DNA of 64,000 nt from Qipengyuania sediminis (GCF_004358425.1 NZ_CP037948.1:868001-932000); one strand, 5' to 3'. Positions 26,689 through 35,859 are shown, counted from the first letter of the stretch. Notes: a model not told the origin generated them from the sequence alone. Program-made: numbers and translations.

Positions 26689-26863
26689 GTGATCGGCGGT
26701 GCACCGCTTGGGAGAGGCGCCACTAAGCGGCACCTTTGGGCCTGTCAATGGCGCCGCGGCGGGGGCGGAGGCAAAAGAAGGTTACCCCGCCGCTACCTCC
26801 AGATCTAAACCCGGTGTTAACCCTGGGCGCGCAGCTTGCTGGCAAGAGACGGGGGTTTCTGCC

Positions 26864-27019
26864 ATGCGATACGGTCTGCTTGCCTTGTCCTTCGCCATGC
26901 TGGCCGGGGGCGGCGTCGCGGCCCAATCCGCGCTGGCAATTACCGGCGCCGCCCGCGCCGCGCCGGCCTATGCCGATGCGGGAAGCGGGAAGGTGCCCCC
27001 GCTCGCGCTGGCCGATTAG
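26864..27019 (+). CDS. Putative short exported peptide
   Basis: A 51-residue frame: a clear signal-peptide-like start (MRYGLLALSFAMLAGGGVAAQSALA) and a short Ala/Pro-rich mature part. A GGGGG tract lies about 10 bases before the ATG. It ends at the convergent bkdB stop, sharing bases. No family is known; it could also be a chance frame. Confidence 0.4.
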   Translation: MRYGLLALSFAMLAGGGVAAQSALAITGAARAAPAYADAGSGKVPPLALAD

Positions 27020-28344
27020 ACCAGCAGCAGCGCCGGGGTTTCGAGCAGGCGCCGCAGCGCCTGGACAAAGCTCGCCGCGTCCCAGCCATCGACCACGCGG
27101 TGGTCGCAACTGATCGACAGGTTCATCAGCTTGCGCTTTGCCACCCGCTCGCCTCCCATGCCGTCGGATACGAACATCGGCCGCTCGACAATGCGGTTTG
27201 GGCCGATGATCGCGACCTCGGGCCGATTGATGACCGGGGTCGTCGCTACCCCGCCCAAGGGCCCGAGCGAAGTGACCGTAAGCGTGGAGCCGGACAGCTC
27301 TTCGCTCTTCGCCTTGCCGCTGCGCGCGGCTTCGGCGAGCCGCGCGATCTCGCCGGCGAGCTGCCACAGGTTACGGGCCTGCGCATCGCGGATCACCGGC
27401 ACCATCAGCCCGGCCTCGGTCTGCGTCGCCATGCCGAGATGCACCGCCCCGTGGCGGGTCACCACCCCCGCCTCGTCGTCATAGCGCGCGTTGATCATCG
27501 GGAAGTCGGGCAGCGCCTTGCAGATCGCGGTGATGATCAGCGGCAGCAGGGTGAGCTTGGGCTTGGTCCCGCGCGCGGCGTTGAGCTGTTCGCGCAAGGT
27601 CTCGAGATCGGTGACGTCGATCTCCTCGACATAGGTGAAATGCGGGATGTGCCGCTTGGCGGCTGCCATGTTCTCGGCAATGCGGCGGCGCATCCCGATG
27701 ACCTTGACCTGCTCGTCGGCGCGCCGGGGGGCGGCGGCGGCGTAACCGGCGTTGTAGCTGAGGAAGGCATCGAGATCGGCATGGCGCAGCCGGCCGTCTT
27801 CGGCGGGTTTCACCTCGCCAAGGTCGATGCCCAGGTCCTTGGCGCGGGCCCGGACGGCGGGGGAGGCGAGGATCTTTGTCGTGGGCGTGGTGCCCGATGC
27901 TTCGACAGGCTCAGCATGAGCGGGTCTGGCATCTTGGCCTTGTGAGACGTCCTCTCGTCCCGAGCTTGTCGAAGGATCTGGCGCAACCACCGCCTCCATC
28001 ACCCGGTCCGCGTCGCCGGCGTCCGAGTTCTCCGCCTCGATCCGCTCCGCGACCGCTTCGGCCACCGGCGGCGCGGGCAGATCGGGCTCCCCCTCGCCCT
28101 CGCCCTCGGTCTCGATCACGACCAGCATCGATCCGATGGCGATCACCTCGCCCGCTTCGCCCGCAATTTCGAGCACCGTGCCGGCGACGGGGCTTTCCAT
28201 CTCGACCGTGGCCTTGTCGGTCATCATGTCGGCAAGTTGCTGGTCCTCCTCGACCCGGTCACCGGGTTTCACATGCCAGGCGACGATCTCGGCCTCGGCG
28301 ATGCCTTCGCCGATGTCGGGGAGGTTGAAGGTGAAGCGGGCCAT
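27016..28344 (-). CDS. bkdB: Branched-chain 2-oxoacid dehydrogenase E2 (lipoamide acyltransferase)
   Basis: A 442-residue E2 subunit. One N-terminal lipoyl domain with lipoyl-lysine motif MTDKATVEME, a linker, a peripheral-subunit-binding domain (LASPAVRARAKDLGIDL), and a C-terminal catalytic domain with SCDHRVVDGWDA. It transfers the branched acyl group from E1 to CoA. The linker (residues about 123-148, DPSTSSGRED... to AHAEPVEAS) is encoded by an inserted palindromic repeat that keeps the frame. Start ATG 28342-28344; upstream sequence is a different repeat element. Last gene of the bkd run. Confidence 0.94.
   Translation of the reverse strand: MARFTFNLPDIGEGIAEAEIVAWHVKPGDRVEEDQQLADMMTDKATVEMESPVAGTVLEIAGEAGEVIAIGSMLVVIETEGEGEGEPDLPAPPVAEAVAERIEAENSDAGDADRVMEAVVAPDPSTSSGREDVSQGQDARPAHAEPVEASGTTPTTKILASPAVRARAKDLGIDLGEVKPAEDGRLRHADLDAFLSYNAGYAAAAPRRADEQVKVIGMRRRIAENMAAAKRHIPHFTYVEEIDVTDLETLREQLNAARGTKPKLTLLPLIITAICKALPDFPMINARYDDEAGVVTRHGAVHLGMATQTEAGLMVPVIRDAQARNLWQLAGEIARLAEAARSGKAKSEELSGSTLTVTSLGPLGGVATTPVINRPEVAIIGPNRIVERPMFVSDGMGGERVAKRKLMNLSISCDHRVVDGWDAASFVQALRRLLETPALLLV
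27899..27975. repeat. Dispersed palindromic repeat, family A (copy inside bkdB)
   Basis: CTTCGACAGGCTCAGCATGA at the left end and CGTCCCGAGCTTGTCGAAGG at the right end form imperfect inverted repeats of the same type as 21663-21752. It lies within the coding region of the E2 linker and adds about 26 residues without breaking the frame. Confidence 0.85.
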
Positions 28345-28360
28345 AAATCCTGTTCCTAAC

Positions 28361-28442
28361 TCATCGTCATCACGAGGAGCCGCGGCGACGCGGCGATCCA
28401 TGGTCCGACCCTGGATTGCTTCGCTTCGCTCGCAATGACGAG
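28361..28442. repeat. Dispersed repeat, family B (bkd copy)
   Basis: A roughly 80-bp element with inverted ends (CTCATCGTCATCACGAG ... CTCGCAATGACGAG) and the interior CCTGGATTGCTTCGCTTCGCTCGCAATGACG. It fills the 117-base spacer between bkdA2 and bkdB. The second copy in the window is at 58283-58360. Confidence 0.85.
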
Positions 28443-28461
28443 CAACCGGCGGACGTCTCGC

Positions 28462-29529
28462 TCATTCTGCCAGAATCGTATCGAGCGCCTCGCCGATGCG
28501 GACGGGGCCGGGAAAGTAGGCCCATTCGAGGCTGTGCGGATAGGGCGTGTCGAAGCCGGTGACGCGCAGCACCGGGGCTTCGAGATGATAGAAGCAGCGT
28601 TCGGTGACGAGTGCGGAGAGTTCGGCCCCGAAGCCGCTGGTGCGCGTTGCCTCGTGCACCACCAGGCAGCGGCCGGTCTTTTCGACCGAAGCCTCGATCG
28701 CCTCGATATCGAGCGGGACGAGCGTTCGCAGGTCGAGGATCTCGGCATCAATACCCTTCTGCCGGCACACCTCCTCCACCACATGGACCATTGTGCCATA
28801 GGCCAGCACCGTCAGCGCCTCGCCCTCGGACACCAGCCGCGCCTTGCCCAGCGGCACGCGGTAGTAGCCTTCGGGCACCGCACTGTCGGGATGCGCCTTC
28901 CACGCCTGCGCCGGCTTGTCATAATAGCCGTTGAAGGGCCCGTTGTAGATGCGCTTGGGCTCGAAGAAGATGACGGGGTCATTGTCCTCGATGGCGGCGA
29001 TCAGCAGACCCTTGGCATCGTAGGGTGTCGAGGGGATGACGGTCTTGAGCCCGGCGACGTGGGTGAACAGCGCTTCCGGGCTCTGGCTGTGCGTCTGGCC
29101 GCCGAAGATGCCGCCGCCGAAGGGGCTGCGCACTGTCATCGGCGCGATGAATTCGCCCGCGGAGCGGTAGCGCAACCGCGCCGCCTCGCTCACCAACTGG
29201 TCGATGCCGGGGTAGATGTAATCGGCAAACTGGATTTCGGGAACCGGCCTCAGGCCGTAGGCGCCCATGCCGATCGCCGCTGCAACGATGCCGCATTCGC
29301 TGATGGGGGTGTCGAAAACGCGGGTCTTGCCGAAGCGCTGCTGAAGGCCCGCGGTGGCGCGAAACACGCCGCCGAAATAGCCGACATCCTCCCCCATGAT
29401 CACGACGTTCGGATCGCGCTCAAGCATGATGCCGAGCGCGTCGTTGATGGCCTCGATCATATTGAGGCGGCGTTCTTGCAGATTCGCGTGCGATCCTTGA
29501 AGGTCGCTTTCGGTGGGAGCAGCGCTCAC
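28462..29529 (-). CDS. bkdA2: Branched-chain 2-oxoacid dehydrogenase E1 beta
   Basis: A 355-residue E1 beta subunit. Pattern: MGEDVGYFGGVFRAT, FDTPISECGIVAAAIGMG, PMTVRSPFGGG, GTMVHVVEE and LVVHEATRTSGFGAE, as in 2-oxoisovalerate dehydrogenase beta. GTG start at 29527-29529 overlaps the E1 alpha stop as GTGA. It forms the heterotetrameric, TPP-dependent E1 with bkdA1, decarboxylating 2-oxoacids from Val, Leu and Ile. Confidence 0.95.
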   Translation of the reverse strand: MSAAPTESDLQGSHANLQERRLNMIEAINDALGIMLERDPNVVIMGEDVGYFGGVFRATAGLQQRFGKTRVFDTPISECGIVAAAIGMGAYGLRPVPEIQFADYIYPGIDQLVSEAARLRYRSAGEFIAPMTVRSPFGGGIFGGQTHSQSPEALFTHVAGLKTVIPSTPYDAKGLLIAAIEDNDPVIFFEPKRIYNGPFNGYYDKPAQAWKAHPDSAVPEGYYRVPLGKARLVSEGEALTVLAYGTMVHVVEEVCRQKGIDAEILDLRTLVPLDIEAIEASVEKTGRCLVVHEATRTSGFGAELSALVTERCFYHLEAPVLRVTGFDTPYPHSLEWAYFPGPVRIGEALDTILAE

Positions 29530-30827
29530 TCGTCAAGGCTCCCCGGCCATTTGATTTGTCGTTCCTTTACAGCCTGTTGCGCCTGTTCCTTCAGATGCCA
29601 TGGCAAGTCTTCGAAGACATCCTCGAACATTGTGCGAAAGGGATGATGGAGCCCATGGCCGAGGATGCCGTTCGCTTCCGCCTCCTTGGTGACAGCGCGA
29701 ACCTGTTCGGCCGCCTCCTTGTCCATGGCAGCCTGCCGCTCCTCGTCCCATTCGCCAAGCGCGATAAGGTGGTTTTTCAACCGGTTGACGGGATCTCCCA
29801 GGGGCCATTCCGAACGCTCGTCGGCGCTGCGATAGCCGCTCGGGTCGTCCGAGGTCGAATGTCCTTCCGCCCGATAGGTGAAGAACTCGATCAGCGTCGG
29901 CCCCGCGTTCGCCCGCGCGCGGTTCGCCGCCCAGCGCTCCGCCGCGTAGCAGGCCAGCGCATCGTTACCGTCCACGCGCAAGCCCGCGATGCCATAGCCC
30001 ACGGCGCGCGCCGCGAAGGTCGTCCGCTCAGCTCCGGCAAAACCTGAAAACGATGAAATAGCCCATTGATTGTTCACGACATTGACGATGACGGGCGCGT
30101 TATAGACGGCGGCGAAGGTGCAGGCGGCGTGGAAGTCCCCTTCCGCAGTGCTCCCCTCGCCCACCCAGGTCGCGGCAATGCGGCTGTCACCCTTGATTGC
30201 GCTGGCCATCGCCCAGCCCACCGCCTGCGGCGTTTGCGTCGCGAGATTGCCGCTGATCGTAAAGAAACTCTTCTCGCGGCTCGAATACATGATCGGGAGC
30301 TGGCGCCCCTTCAGCTTGTCACCCTTGTTCGAATAGATCTGGTTGATCATCTCGACGAGCGGATAGCCGCGCGCGATCAGGATGCCCTGCTGGCGGTAGC
30401 TCGGGAACACCATGTCGTCTGCGGCGAGCGCCATCGAGGCCGCGATGCTGGTCGCCTCCTCACCGGTGCATTTCATGTAGAAGCTGGTCTTGCCCTGCCG
30501 CTGCCCGCGGAACATGCGCTCGTCGAAAGCGCGGGTGAGCGCCATATGGCCGAGCATGGTGCGCAGGGTCTCGGGATCGAGCCGCGGGTCCCAGGGGCCG
30601 CAAGCGCGATCGTCATCGCCCAAGACCCGGATCAGGCCATAGGCGTGATCGGTCAGCTCGCGCGGATGACACGTTTCGTCCGGGCGGGGAACCGCCCCCG
30701 GCGCGCCGATGTCGATATGCGAGAAATCGGCCGCATCGCCCGGTCGGAAGCGCGGTTCGGGCACATGCAGCGACAAGCCGGGCGCGTTCGCGCCGGCGCG
30801 GTCAATGGGGCTCGGCCCGTCGGCCAT
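29526..30827 (-). CDS. bkdA1: Branched-chain 2-oxoacid dehydrogenase E1 alpha
   Basis: A 433-residue E1 alpha subunit. The TPP-binding region is WVGEGSTAEGDFHAA through VVNNQWAISS; the phosphorylation-loop region RAEGHSTSDDPSGYR is the BCKDH type. The N-terminal roughly 70 residues are the usual bacterial BCKDH extension. First of bkdA1-bkdA2-bkdB. E3 (lipoamide dehydrogenase) is not in the window. thyA lies 24 bases upstream on the same strand. Confidence 0.95.
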   Translation of the reverse strand: MADGPSPIDRAGANAPGLSLHVPEPRFRPGDAADFSHIDIGAPGAVPRPDETCHPRELTDHAYGLIRVLGDDDRACGPWDPRLDPETLRTMLGHMALTRAFDERMFRGQRQGKTSFYMKCTGEEATSIAASMALAADDMVFPSYRQQGILIARGYPLVEMINQIYSNKGDKLKGRQLPIMYSSREKSFFTISGNLATQTPQAVGWAMASAIKGDSRIAATWVGEGSTAEGDFHAACTFAAVYNAPVIVNVVNNQWAISSFSGFAGAERTTFAARAVGYGIAGLRVDGNDALACYAAERWAANRARANAGPTLIEFFTYRAEGHSTSDDPSGYRSADERSEWPLGDPVNRLKNHLIALGEWDEERQAAMDKEAAEQVRAVTKEAEANGILGHGLHHPFRTMFEDVFEDLPWHLKEQAQQAVKERQIKWPGSLDE

Positions 30828-30851
30828 TGAAACGTTTCTCCCGCGCGCGTC

Positions 30852-31784
30852 CTACACCGCCACCGGCGCCTGGATCGGCGGGTGCGGCGTGTAGCCATGC
30901 ACCGCGAAGTCTTCAATGCGATAGTCAAAGACGCTGGCGGGACGGCGCAGGATCTTGAGCGCGGGATATCCGCGCGGCTCGCGCGAAAGCTGTTCCTCGA
31001 TCAGATGCGCGTGGTTGAGATAGAGATGCGTATCGCCGCCCATCCAGACAAGCTCGCCGGGCTCGAGATCGGTCTGCTGCGCGATCATGCGCGTCAGCAG
31101 CGCCGCCGACCACAGATTGAACGGCAGCCCGAGCGCGACGTCGCAGCTTCGCTGATAGAGCACGGCGTTCAGCCGGCCATCGGCGACATGGAACTGATAG
31201 GTCTTGTGGCAGGGCGGCAGCGCCATCTGATCGAGGTCGGCAACGTTCCATCCTTCGATGATGTGGCGGCGACTGCCCGGATCATCCCGTAGCGAGCGCA
31301 CCACCTGTGCAATTTGATTGACGCCCGGCCCGCGCTCGAAGCGCCCGTCGCTCGTCCGGATGTAGGTCGGCCAGTCGGTCCACTGCTTGCCATAGACCGG
31401 CCCCAGCTCGCCCCAGCGCACCGCAAAAGCCTCATCTTCCGCGATCCGCGCCACAAAGTCATCGAGCGGCAGCGCATCGCCCGTCTCGCGCACATAGCGC
31501 GCGTGCGGCCACTCGTTCCAGATCTTGACGCCTTGAAGGACCAGCGGGCGGATATTGGTCTCGCCCGTCAGAAACCACAGCAGCTCGCGCGTCGCCGTCT
31601 TCCAATAGACGCGCTTGGTGGTGACGAGCGGCATCGCGCCGCCCGCCAGTTCGAAGCGAAGTACGGCCCCCATGACCGAGCGCGTGCCGACCCCGGTGCG
31701 GTCGGTACGCTCGCTGCCCTGCGTCCAAACGTGACGCATGAGGGCGAGATATTGCTGTTCGGGATGGGTTTGCGTGTTTGCCAC
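30852..31784 (-). CDS. thyA: Thymidylate synthase
   Basis: A 310-residue enzyme methylating dUMP to dTMP with methylene-tetrahydrofolate. Catalytic motif LPPCHK with the nucleophile at about residue 193, plus RRHIIEGWN (phosphate binding), QRSCDVALGLPFN, and DYRIEDFAVHGY near the end. GTG start (31782-31784). Standard folate-dependent ThyA type, not ThyX. It is divergent from the lipoprotein hydrolase gene. Confidence 0.96.
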   Translation of the reverse strand: MANTQTHPEQQYLALMRHVWTQGSERTDRTGVGTRSVMGAVLRFELAGGAMPLVTTKRVYWKTATRELLWFLTGETNIRPLVLQGVKIWNEWPHARYVRETGDALPLDDFVARIAEDEAFAVRWGELGPVYGKQWTDWPTYIRTSDGRFERGPGVNQIAQVVRSLRDDPGSRRHIIEGWNVADLDQMALPPCHKTYQFHVADGRLNAVLYQRSCDVALGLPFNLWSAALLTRMIAQQTDLEPGELVWMGGDTHLYLNHAHLIEEQLSREPRGYPALKILRRPASVFDYRIEDFAVHGYTPHPPIQAPVAV

Positions 31785-31852
31785 GATGCGTTACGCCTAT
31801 GATCGAGACGGAGCGCTGGCAAGCGCCGGGCAAACGGCAGGGAGACGCGCAG

Positions 31853-32644
31853 ATGCGCTTGCGACATCGGATCATGATCTTGCCCGTTCTTGTCGCGGGG
31901 CTCGCTGGTTGTGCCGGGATCATTCGCGACCGCATCTTCCAGCCTGTGCCGATCACGCAGACGCCAGTTACCTGGGAAAGCGAGGCACCGCAGAGCGTGA
32001 CCACCGTGACCGAGGACGGGCTGACGCTCCAGGGGTATTTCTGGCCCGGCGCGCCGGGCAACACGCGCCTTCTGATCGCGTTCCAAGGCAATTCGGCCAA
32101 CCAACTCGTCAATGCCGCGCGGGTCGAACCGTTTCGAAACGGTGGCAACGGTGTGCTGGTCGCATCGTATCGCGGCTATGGCGGCAATCCAGGGCGCCCG
32201 TCGGAGGAGGGTGTGATGCGCGACGCGGCGGCATGGATGTCGCGTGCGAAGACCCTCGCGCCCGGCGCGCGGCATTATGTGTTCGGCCACTCGCTCGGGG
32301 GTGCGGTCGCGATGGCGATGGGGGGACGTCACCCGGTGGCCGGCGTGGCGACGCTTGGCACCTTCTCCAGCATGTCGGCGATGGTGCCGCCGATCGCAAG
32401 GCCGTGGCTGCGCGATCGGTTCGACAACACACGGCTTATCACGAAGGTATCGGCGCCGATCTTTCTTTACCACGGGACCGAGGATCGCACGATACCCTTC
32501 GCGGCGGCCGAGACGCTTCGCGGTGCAAGCGGCGGGCGCGCGGTGGTGGTCCCGCTCCCCGGCGGCGATCATCACGTGCCGATGGACAAGCTCGCGGTGT
32601 TGGTCTGGGCGAACTTCGCCGCCAGCGAGGCTGCGACACGTTAG
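31853..32644 (+). CDS. Alpha/beta hydrolase lipoprotein
   Basis: A 263-residue protein of the serine aminopeptidase/ABHD-type alpha/beta hydrolase fold, probably anchored in the outer membrane. Lipobox LAGC after a basic start MRLRHR. Oxyanion region SYRGYGGNPGRPSEEG, nucleophile elbow FGHSLGGA, and acid/His in GTEDRTIP and GGDHHVP. Start ATG 31853 with AGGGAG 9 bases upstream; an open frame back to 31778 was rejected. Substrate unknown. Confidence 0.88.
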   Translation: MRLRHRIMILPVLVAGLAGCAGIIRDRIFQPVPITQTPVTWESEAPQSVTTVTEDGLTLQGYFWPGAPGNTRLLIAFQGNSANQLVNAARVEPFRNGGNGVLVASYRGYGGNPGRPSEEGVMRDAAAWMSRAKTLAPGARHYVFGHSLGGAVAMAMGGRHPVAGVATLGTFSSMSAMVPPIARPWLRDRFDNTRLITKVSAPIFLYHGTEDRTIPFAAAETLRGASGGRAVVVPLPGGDHHVPMDKLAVLVWANFAASEAATR

Positions 32645-32753
32645 GCAGCCACGTCGCTCGATACCAAAACCGCGCTTGCCACCCCCGCTGCCCCTCCCTA
32701 TAGGCACGCGCCTTGCCTCGACCCGTGGCGCTCGGCGCTCGGGAACGATCGGT

Positions 32754-32830
32754 CGGGGAGTAGCTCAGCCTGGTAGAGCACTGTCTTCGGGAGGCAGGGG
32801 CCGGAGGTTCGAATCCTCTCTCCCCGACCA
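32754..32830 (+). tRNA. tRNA-Pro (anticodon CGG)
   Basis: 77 nt including CCA. Acceptor CGGGGAG/CTCCCCG, D arm GCTCAGCCTGGTAGAG, anticodon stem CTGTC/GGCAG enclosing loop TTCGGGA (anticodon CGG), T arm GGAGGTTCGAATCCTCT. Confidence 0.95.
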
Positions 32831-33172
32831 ACATCCGCAGCTCGAATGAAAAATGGCCAGCCCGGATGGCCCATGCGAACCCTTGTCGGTCGTGCCGGGG
32901 ACGACAGAGGCCCCAGGTCCAATCATCTTTCCCCGGCCATTTCGCGCATCGCTAGCCCCCTGGATCGGCGGATCGACGCCTGCCATCTGACCAGATGCGG
33001 CACTTGTCTTAACCGCGTACCATAAAGTTATCGCGTGCATGCTGTCGGCGCCTATGCCTCTGCGCGCGCAGTTGAAATGGGTCCGATCGCCACGAGATGC
33101 GCGAAACCCCTATAGCGCCGGTTACCGCTTGCTAAGGGGTTCATTAACCGTTCGAGCCTATGCGAGCCGCCT
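32831..33172. other. Leader region of the DUF11 gene cluster
   Basis: About 340 bases without a convincing reading frame. The last 60 bases are relatively AT-rich with TTGCTAAGGGGTTCATTAACC just upstream of the first cluster gene; a promoter is expected here, but no consensus site is clear. No Shine-Dalgarno of good match precedes the ATG at 33173. Confidence 0.4.
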
Positions 33173-34156
33173 ATGAGGACGCGGGGTCATCGCAATCGAA
33201 CGGCAGCCTGTGTGCTGTGCGCCGCCGGGTTGAGCGGTGGTTTCGCCGCGCCCGCCACGGCTGCCGGCGTCACCGCGGGATCGCTGATCGAGAATACGGC
33301 GCAGGCGACTTATACCGCCAATAGCGCCCCGCAAACCGTCAGTTCGAATACGGTGACGCTGCGGGTGGACGAAGTGCTCGACGTCGCCGCAGTCTCGCAG
33401 GAAGGCGGGCCGGTTTCGGCCACCACCACCGCGGTGCTGCGCTACAAGGTCACGAACACCGGCAACGGGCCCGAAGCCTTCACGCTCAACGCCGATCCGG
33501 CCGTCTCGGGCAATGCCTTCGACGCGGTCGTCACCGGTCTCGCGATCGATGCGAACGGCAACGGGGTCTATGATCCCGGCGTCGACACCGCACTGGCGAA
33601 CGGTGCGGCGGCTCCGGCGCTCGCCTCGGACGGCGCGCTCGACGTACTCGTGCTGTTGAGCATCCCCGCCGCCGCGCCCGCGGGGGCGACAAGCCGAGTG
33701 GCGCTGATCGCCACGGCCGTCACGGGATCCGGCGCGCCGGGCACGCTCTATGCAGGCGCAGGCCTTGGCGGCGGCGATGCGGTCGTCGGCGCCTCAACCG
33801 CGCGCCAGTCGCCCGAAGGCGTGCTCAGAGTCGACCGGACGCTCGTCGCGCTCGTCAAGTCAGCCTCTATCTCCGATCCTTTCGGCGGCACGCGGCCCGT
33901 TCCCGGCGCCATCATCACCTACCGCATCGTAGCCGATGTGACAGGCACCGGCAGCGCGGCGGGTCTGGCGATCAGCGATCCGATCCCGGCGGGCTCGACC
34001 TATCAGGCCGGTACGCTCCAGCTCGACGGTGCACCGCTTTCCGATGCTGCCGATACGGATGTGGGTGAAGCCTCCGCCAGCGGTATCGCGGTCCGGATCG
34101 GCACGCTCGCCGCGGGCGCGCAGCGCACCGTCAACTTTCAGGTCAAGATCAACTGA
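33173..34156 (+). CDS. Exported DUF11-like repeat protein (cluster gene 1)
   Basis: A 327-residue exported protein. Signal peptide to about residue 31 (ends ATAAG), then the module GSLIENTAQATYTANSAPQT with SSNTVTLRV, a central beta-rich region with Asp/Asn loops (DANGNGVYDPG, possible calcium binding), and a C-terminal DUF11-like domain (SDPFGG, VPGAIITYRI, AISDPIPAGSTYQAGTLQLDG). DUF11 is common in surface proteins built from stacked Ig-like domains. No membrane anchor or sorting signal is visible at its C-terminus. First of four same-strand genes; the next gene starts 11 bases later. Confidence 0.85.
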   Translation: MRTRGHRNRTAACVLCAAGLSGGFAAPATAAGVTAGSLIENTAQATYTANSAPQTVSSNTVTLRVDEVLDVAAVSQEGGPVSATTTAVLRYKVTNTGNGPEAFTLNADPAVSGNAFDAVVTGLAIDANGNGVYDPGVDTALANGAAAPALASDGALDVLVLLSIPAAAPAGATSRVALIATAVTGSGAPGTLYAGAGLGGGDAVVGASTARQSPEGVLRVDRTLVALVKSASISDPFGGTRPVPGAIITYRIVADVTGTGSAAGLAISDPIPAGSTYQAGTLQLDGAPLSDAADTDVGEASASGIAVRIGTLAAGAQRTVNFQVKIN

Positions 34157-34167
34157 GGACCACGGCC

Positions 34168-34644
34168 ATGTTTACCCGCATCCTTGCCCCCGCCCTCGCC
34201 ATCGCCATGTTCGCCGGCGCCGCCGCTCCTGCCCCGGTGCTGGCCGAGGCGGGATCGGTGTCGCTGAAGGGCGAGGTCAAGCTGGTCCGCCAGGTAGTAA
34301 AGGACGGCAAGACCACCGAGACGCTGGAGGAGCCCGGCCAGGTGCTCCCTGGGGACCGGCTGCTGTTTGCCACCCGCTACACCAATTCGGGCGCCGAGCC
34401 CGCGACCGATCTCGTGGTCGTCAATCCGCTGCCCCAGCCGGTGCGGCTCGCGACGGCCGAGGGGCTCGATGTCTCGGTCGACGGGGGCAAGACCTTCGGC
34501 CTGCTTGCGGCGTTGAAGATCGCCGACAGAACCGGCGCCGCCCGCGCTGCCGAACTCGGTGATGTCACCCATGTGCGCTGGCGGATCGCCAGCATCGCGC
34601 CCGGCAGCAGCGGCGAGGTCCGATATCTGGGCGAGGTGCGCTGA
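34168..34644 (+). CDS. Small exported DUF11-like single-domain protein (cluster gene 2)
   Basis: A 158-residue protein with a signal peptide (cleavage near VLAEAG) and one beta domain: KLVRQVVKDGKTTETLEEPG, then LLFATRYTNSGAEPATDLVVVNPLP (the typical DUF11 strand pattern). The Shine-Dalgarno GAGGA precedes the ATG in the same phrase seen before gene 4 (CTGAGGACCA). It may act as a partner or subunit of the larger neighbours; this is inference. Confidence 0.82.
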   Translation: MFTRILAPALAIAMFAGAAAPAPVLAEAGSVSLKGEVKLVRQVVKDGKTTETLEEPGQVLPGDRLLFATRYTNSGAEPATDLVVVNPLPQPVRLATAEGLDVSVDGGKTFGLLAALKIADRTGAARAAELGDVTHVRWRIASIAPGSSGEVRYLGEVR

Positions 34645-34731
34645 GCACTTTTCAGAAAAAAGCACATCCGGCGTCTTCGGTCCGCGGACGCAGCGGGATC
34701 ACCAGCGGACCAGGACTGAGGGACTTACGAT

Positions 34732-35859
34732 ATGACACGCACCACGCATTGGATGGGAACGGTCAGCGCGCTGGCGCTGGCGGGTGCTCCCACGCTCGCC
34801 ATCGCCGCGCCCGTCGGGACCGCGGCGGGTGTCGACATCAGCAACACCGCGAGCGTGAGCTTCAGCGTCGGCGGAACGGCGCAGCCGACCGTCACGTCCG
34901 CAGCCGACGTCTTCAAGGTCGACCGCAAGATTGACCTCGAAGTGACGACGCAGGATTCATCCGCCGTTTCGGTCACCCTCGGTCAGGCCAACGCCGTCAC
35001 GACCTTCCGCGTGACCAACGAATCGAACGCGACCATCGACTTCCTGCTTGCAGCAACGCAGCAGGCGACGGGCACCTCGGCCAAGTTCGGCGGGATGAAC
35101 GATGGCGCCGACGTCAGCAACGTCCGCGTCTTCGTGGAAACCAACGGCACCGCCGGCTGGCAGGCAGGCGATACGCTGGCGAGCTCCCTGGCGGGCGTCG
35201 CCTCGGGCGATGCCGTCACCGTCTACGTCGTATCCGATGCGCCGACCGTAGCGCCCAACGGAACTGTTGCCACAGTGATCCTCACTGCGACCGCGGCTTC
35301 GGGGGCGACTGCGGTTACCGGCACGCCCGCCGGTACCGCCGGCACGGGCGGCAGTGCACTCGCCCAGACCCCGATCGGCACGGCCAACAACAAGACTCAG
35401 ATGGAAACCGTCTATGCCGATGCGCAGGCGGAAAGCCAGACCGGCGACGGCCTGCGCGATGGCAGGCATGCCTCGCGCAGCGATTACCGCGTGTCCGCGG
35501 CCACGCTCACGATCGGCAAGTACAGCCGCATCATCAGCGACCCCTTCAGCGGTGCGGCGAGCCCGCGCGCGATCCCGGGCGCGGTGGTCGAATATTGCAT
35601 CGTTGTGAACAACACCGGCGGCTCCGCCGCCGATGCGGTCACCATCTCCGACCAAGTGCCGAGCGACCTCACCTATGTGACGAGCTCGATCTATTTGAAC
35701 GGAGCGTTCAACGGCACCGACACCTGCGCTTCCACCGGAGGCACCGCGGGGGTCGATGCAACCAATTGGAACGCCGGCACCACCACGGTTTCGAACAATT
35801 TCGCGACAGTCGCGGCAGGAGCGACACGCACCCTGCGCTTCCAGGCGACGATCAAGTGA
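34732..35859 (+). CDS. Exported DUF11-like protein (cluster gene 3)
   Basis: A 375-residue exported protein. Signal peptide (to about residue 26, IAAPVG), then the same N-terminal module as gene 1 (VDISNTASVSFSVGG), a Thr/Ala-rich central region, and a C-terminal DUF11 domain clearly paralogous to that of gene 1 (IISDPFSG, IPGAVVEYCIVVNNTGG, TISDQVPSDLTYVTSSIYLNG, AAGATRTLRFQATIK). Two Cys in the last domain could pair. Strong ribosome site GAGGGA 8 bases upstream. Confidence 0.85.
   Translation: MTRTTHWMGTVSALALAGAPTLAIAAPVGTAAGVDISNTASVSFSVGGTAQPTVTSAADVFKVDRKIDLEVTTQDSSAVSVTLGQANAVTTFRVTNESNATIDFLLAATQQATGTSAKFGGMNDGADVSNVRVFVETNGTAGWQAGDTLASSLAGVASGDAVTVYVVSDAPTVAPNGTVATVILTATAASGATAVTGTPAGTAGTGGSALAQTPIGTANNKTQMETVYADAQAESQTGDGLRDGRHASRSDYRVSAATLTIGKYSRIISDPFSGAASPRAIPGAVVEYCIVVNNTGGSAADAVTISDQVPSDLTYVTSSIYLNGAFNGTDTCASTGGTAGVDATNWNAGTTTVSNNFATVAAGATRTLRFQATIK

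Noticed and set aside
33100..33172. CtrA binding site before the DUF11 cluster (also near 50360)
   Set aside because: Only the half-site TTAACC is present; the full TTAA-N7-TTAA pattern is missing.
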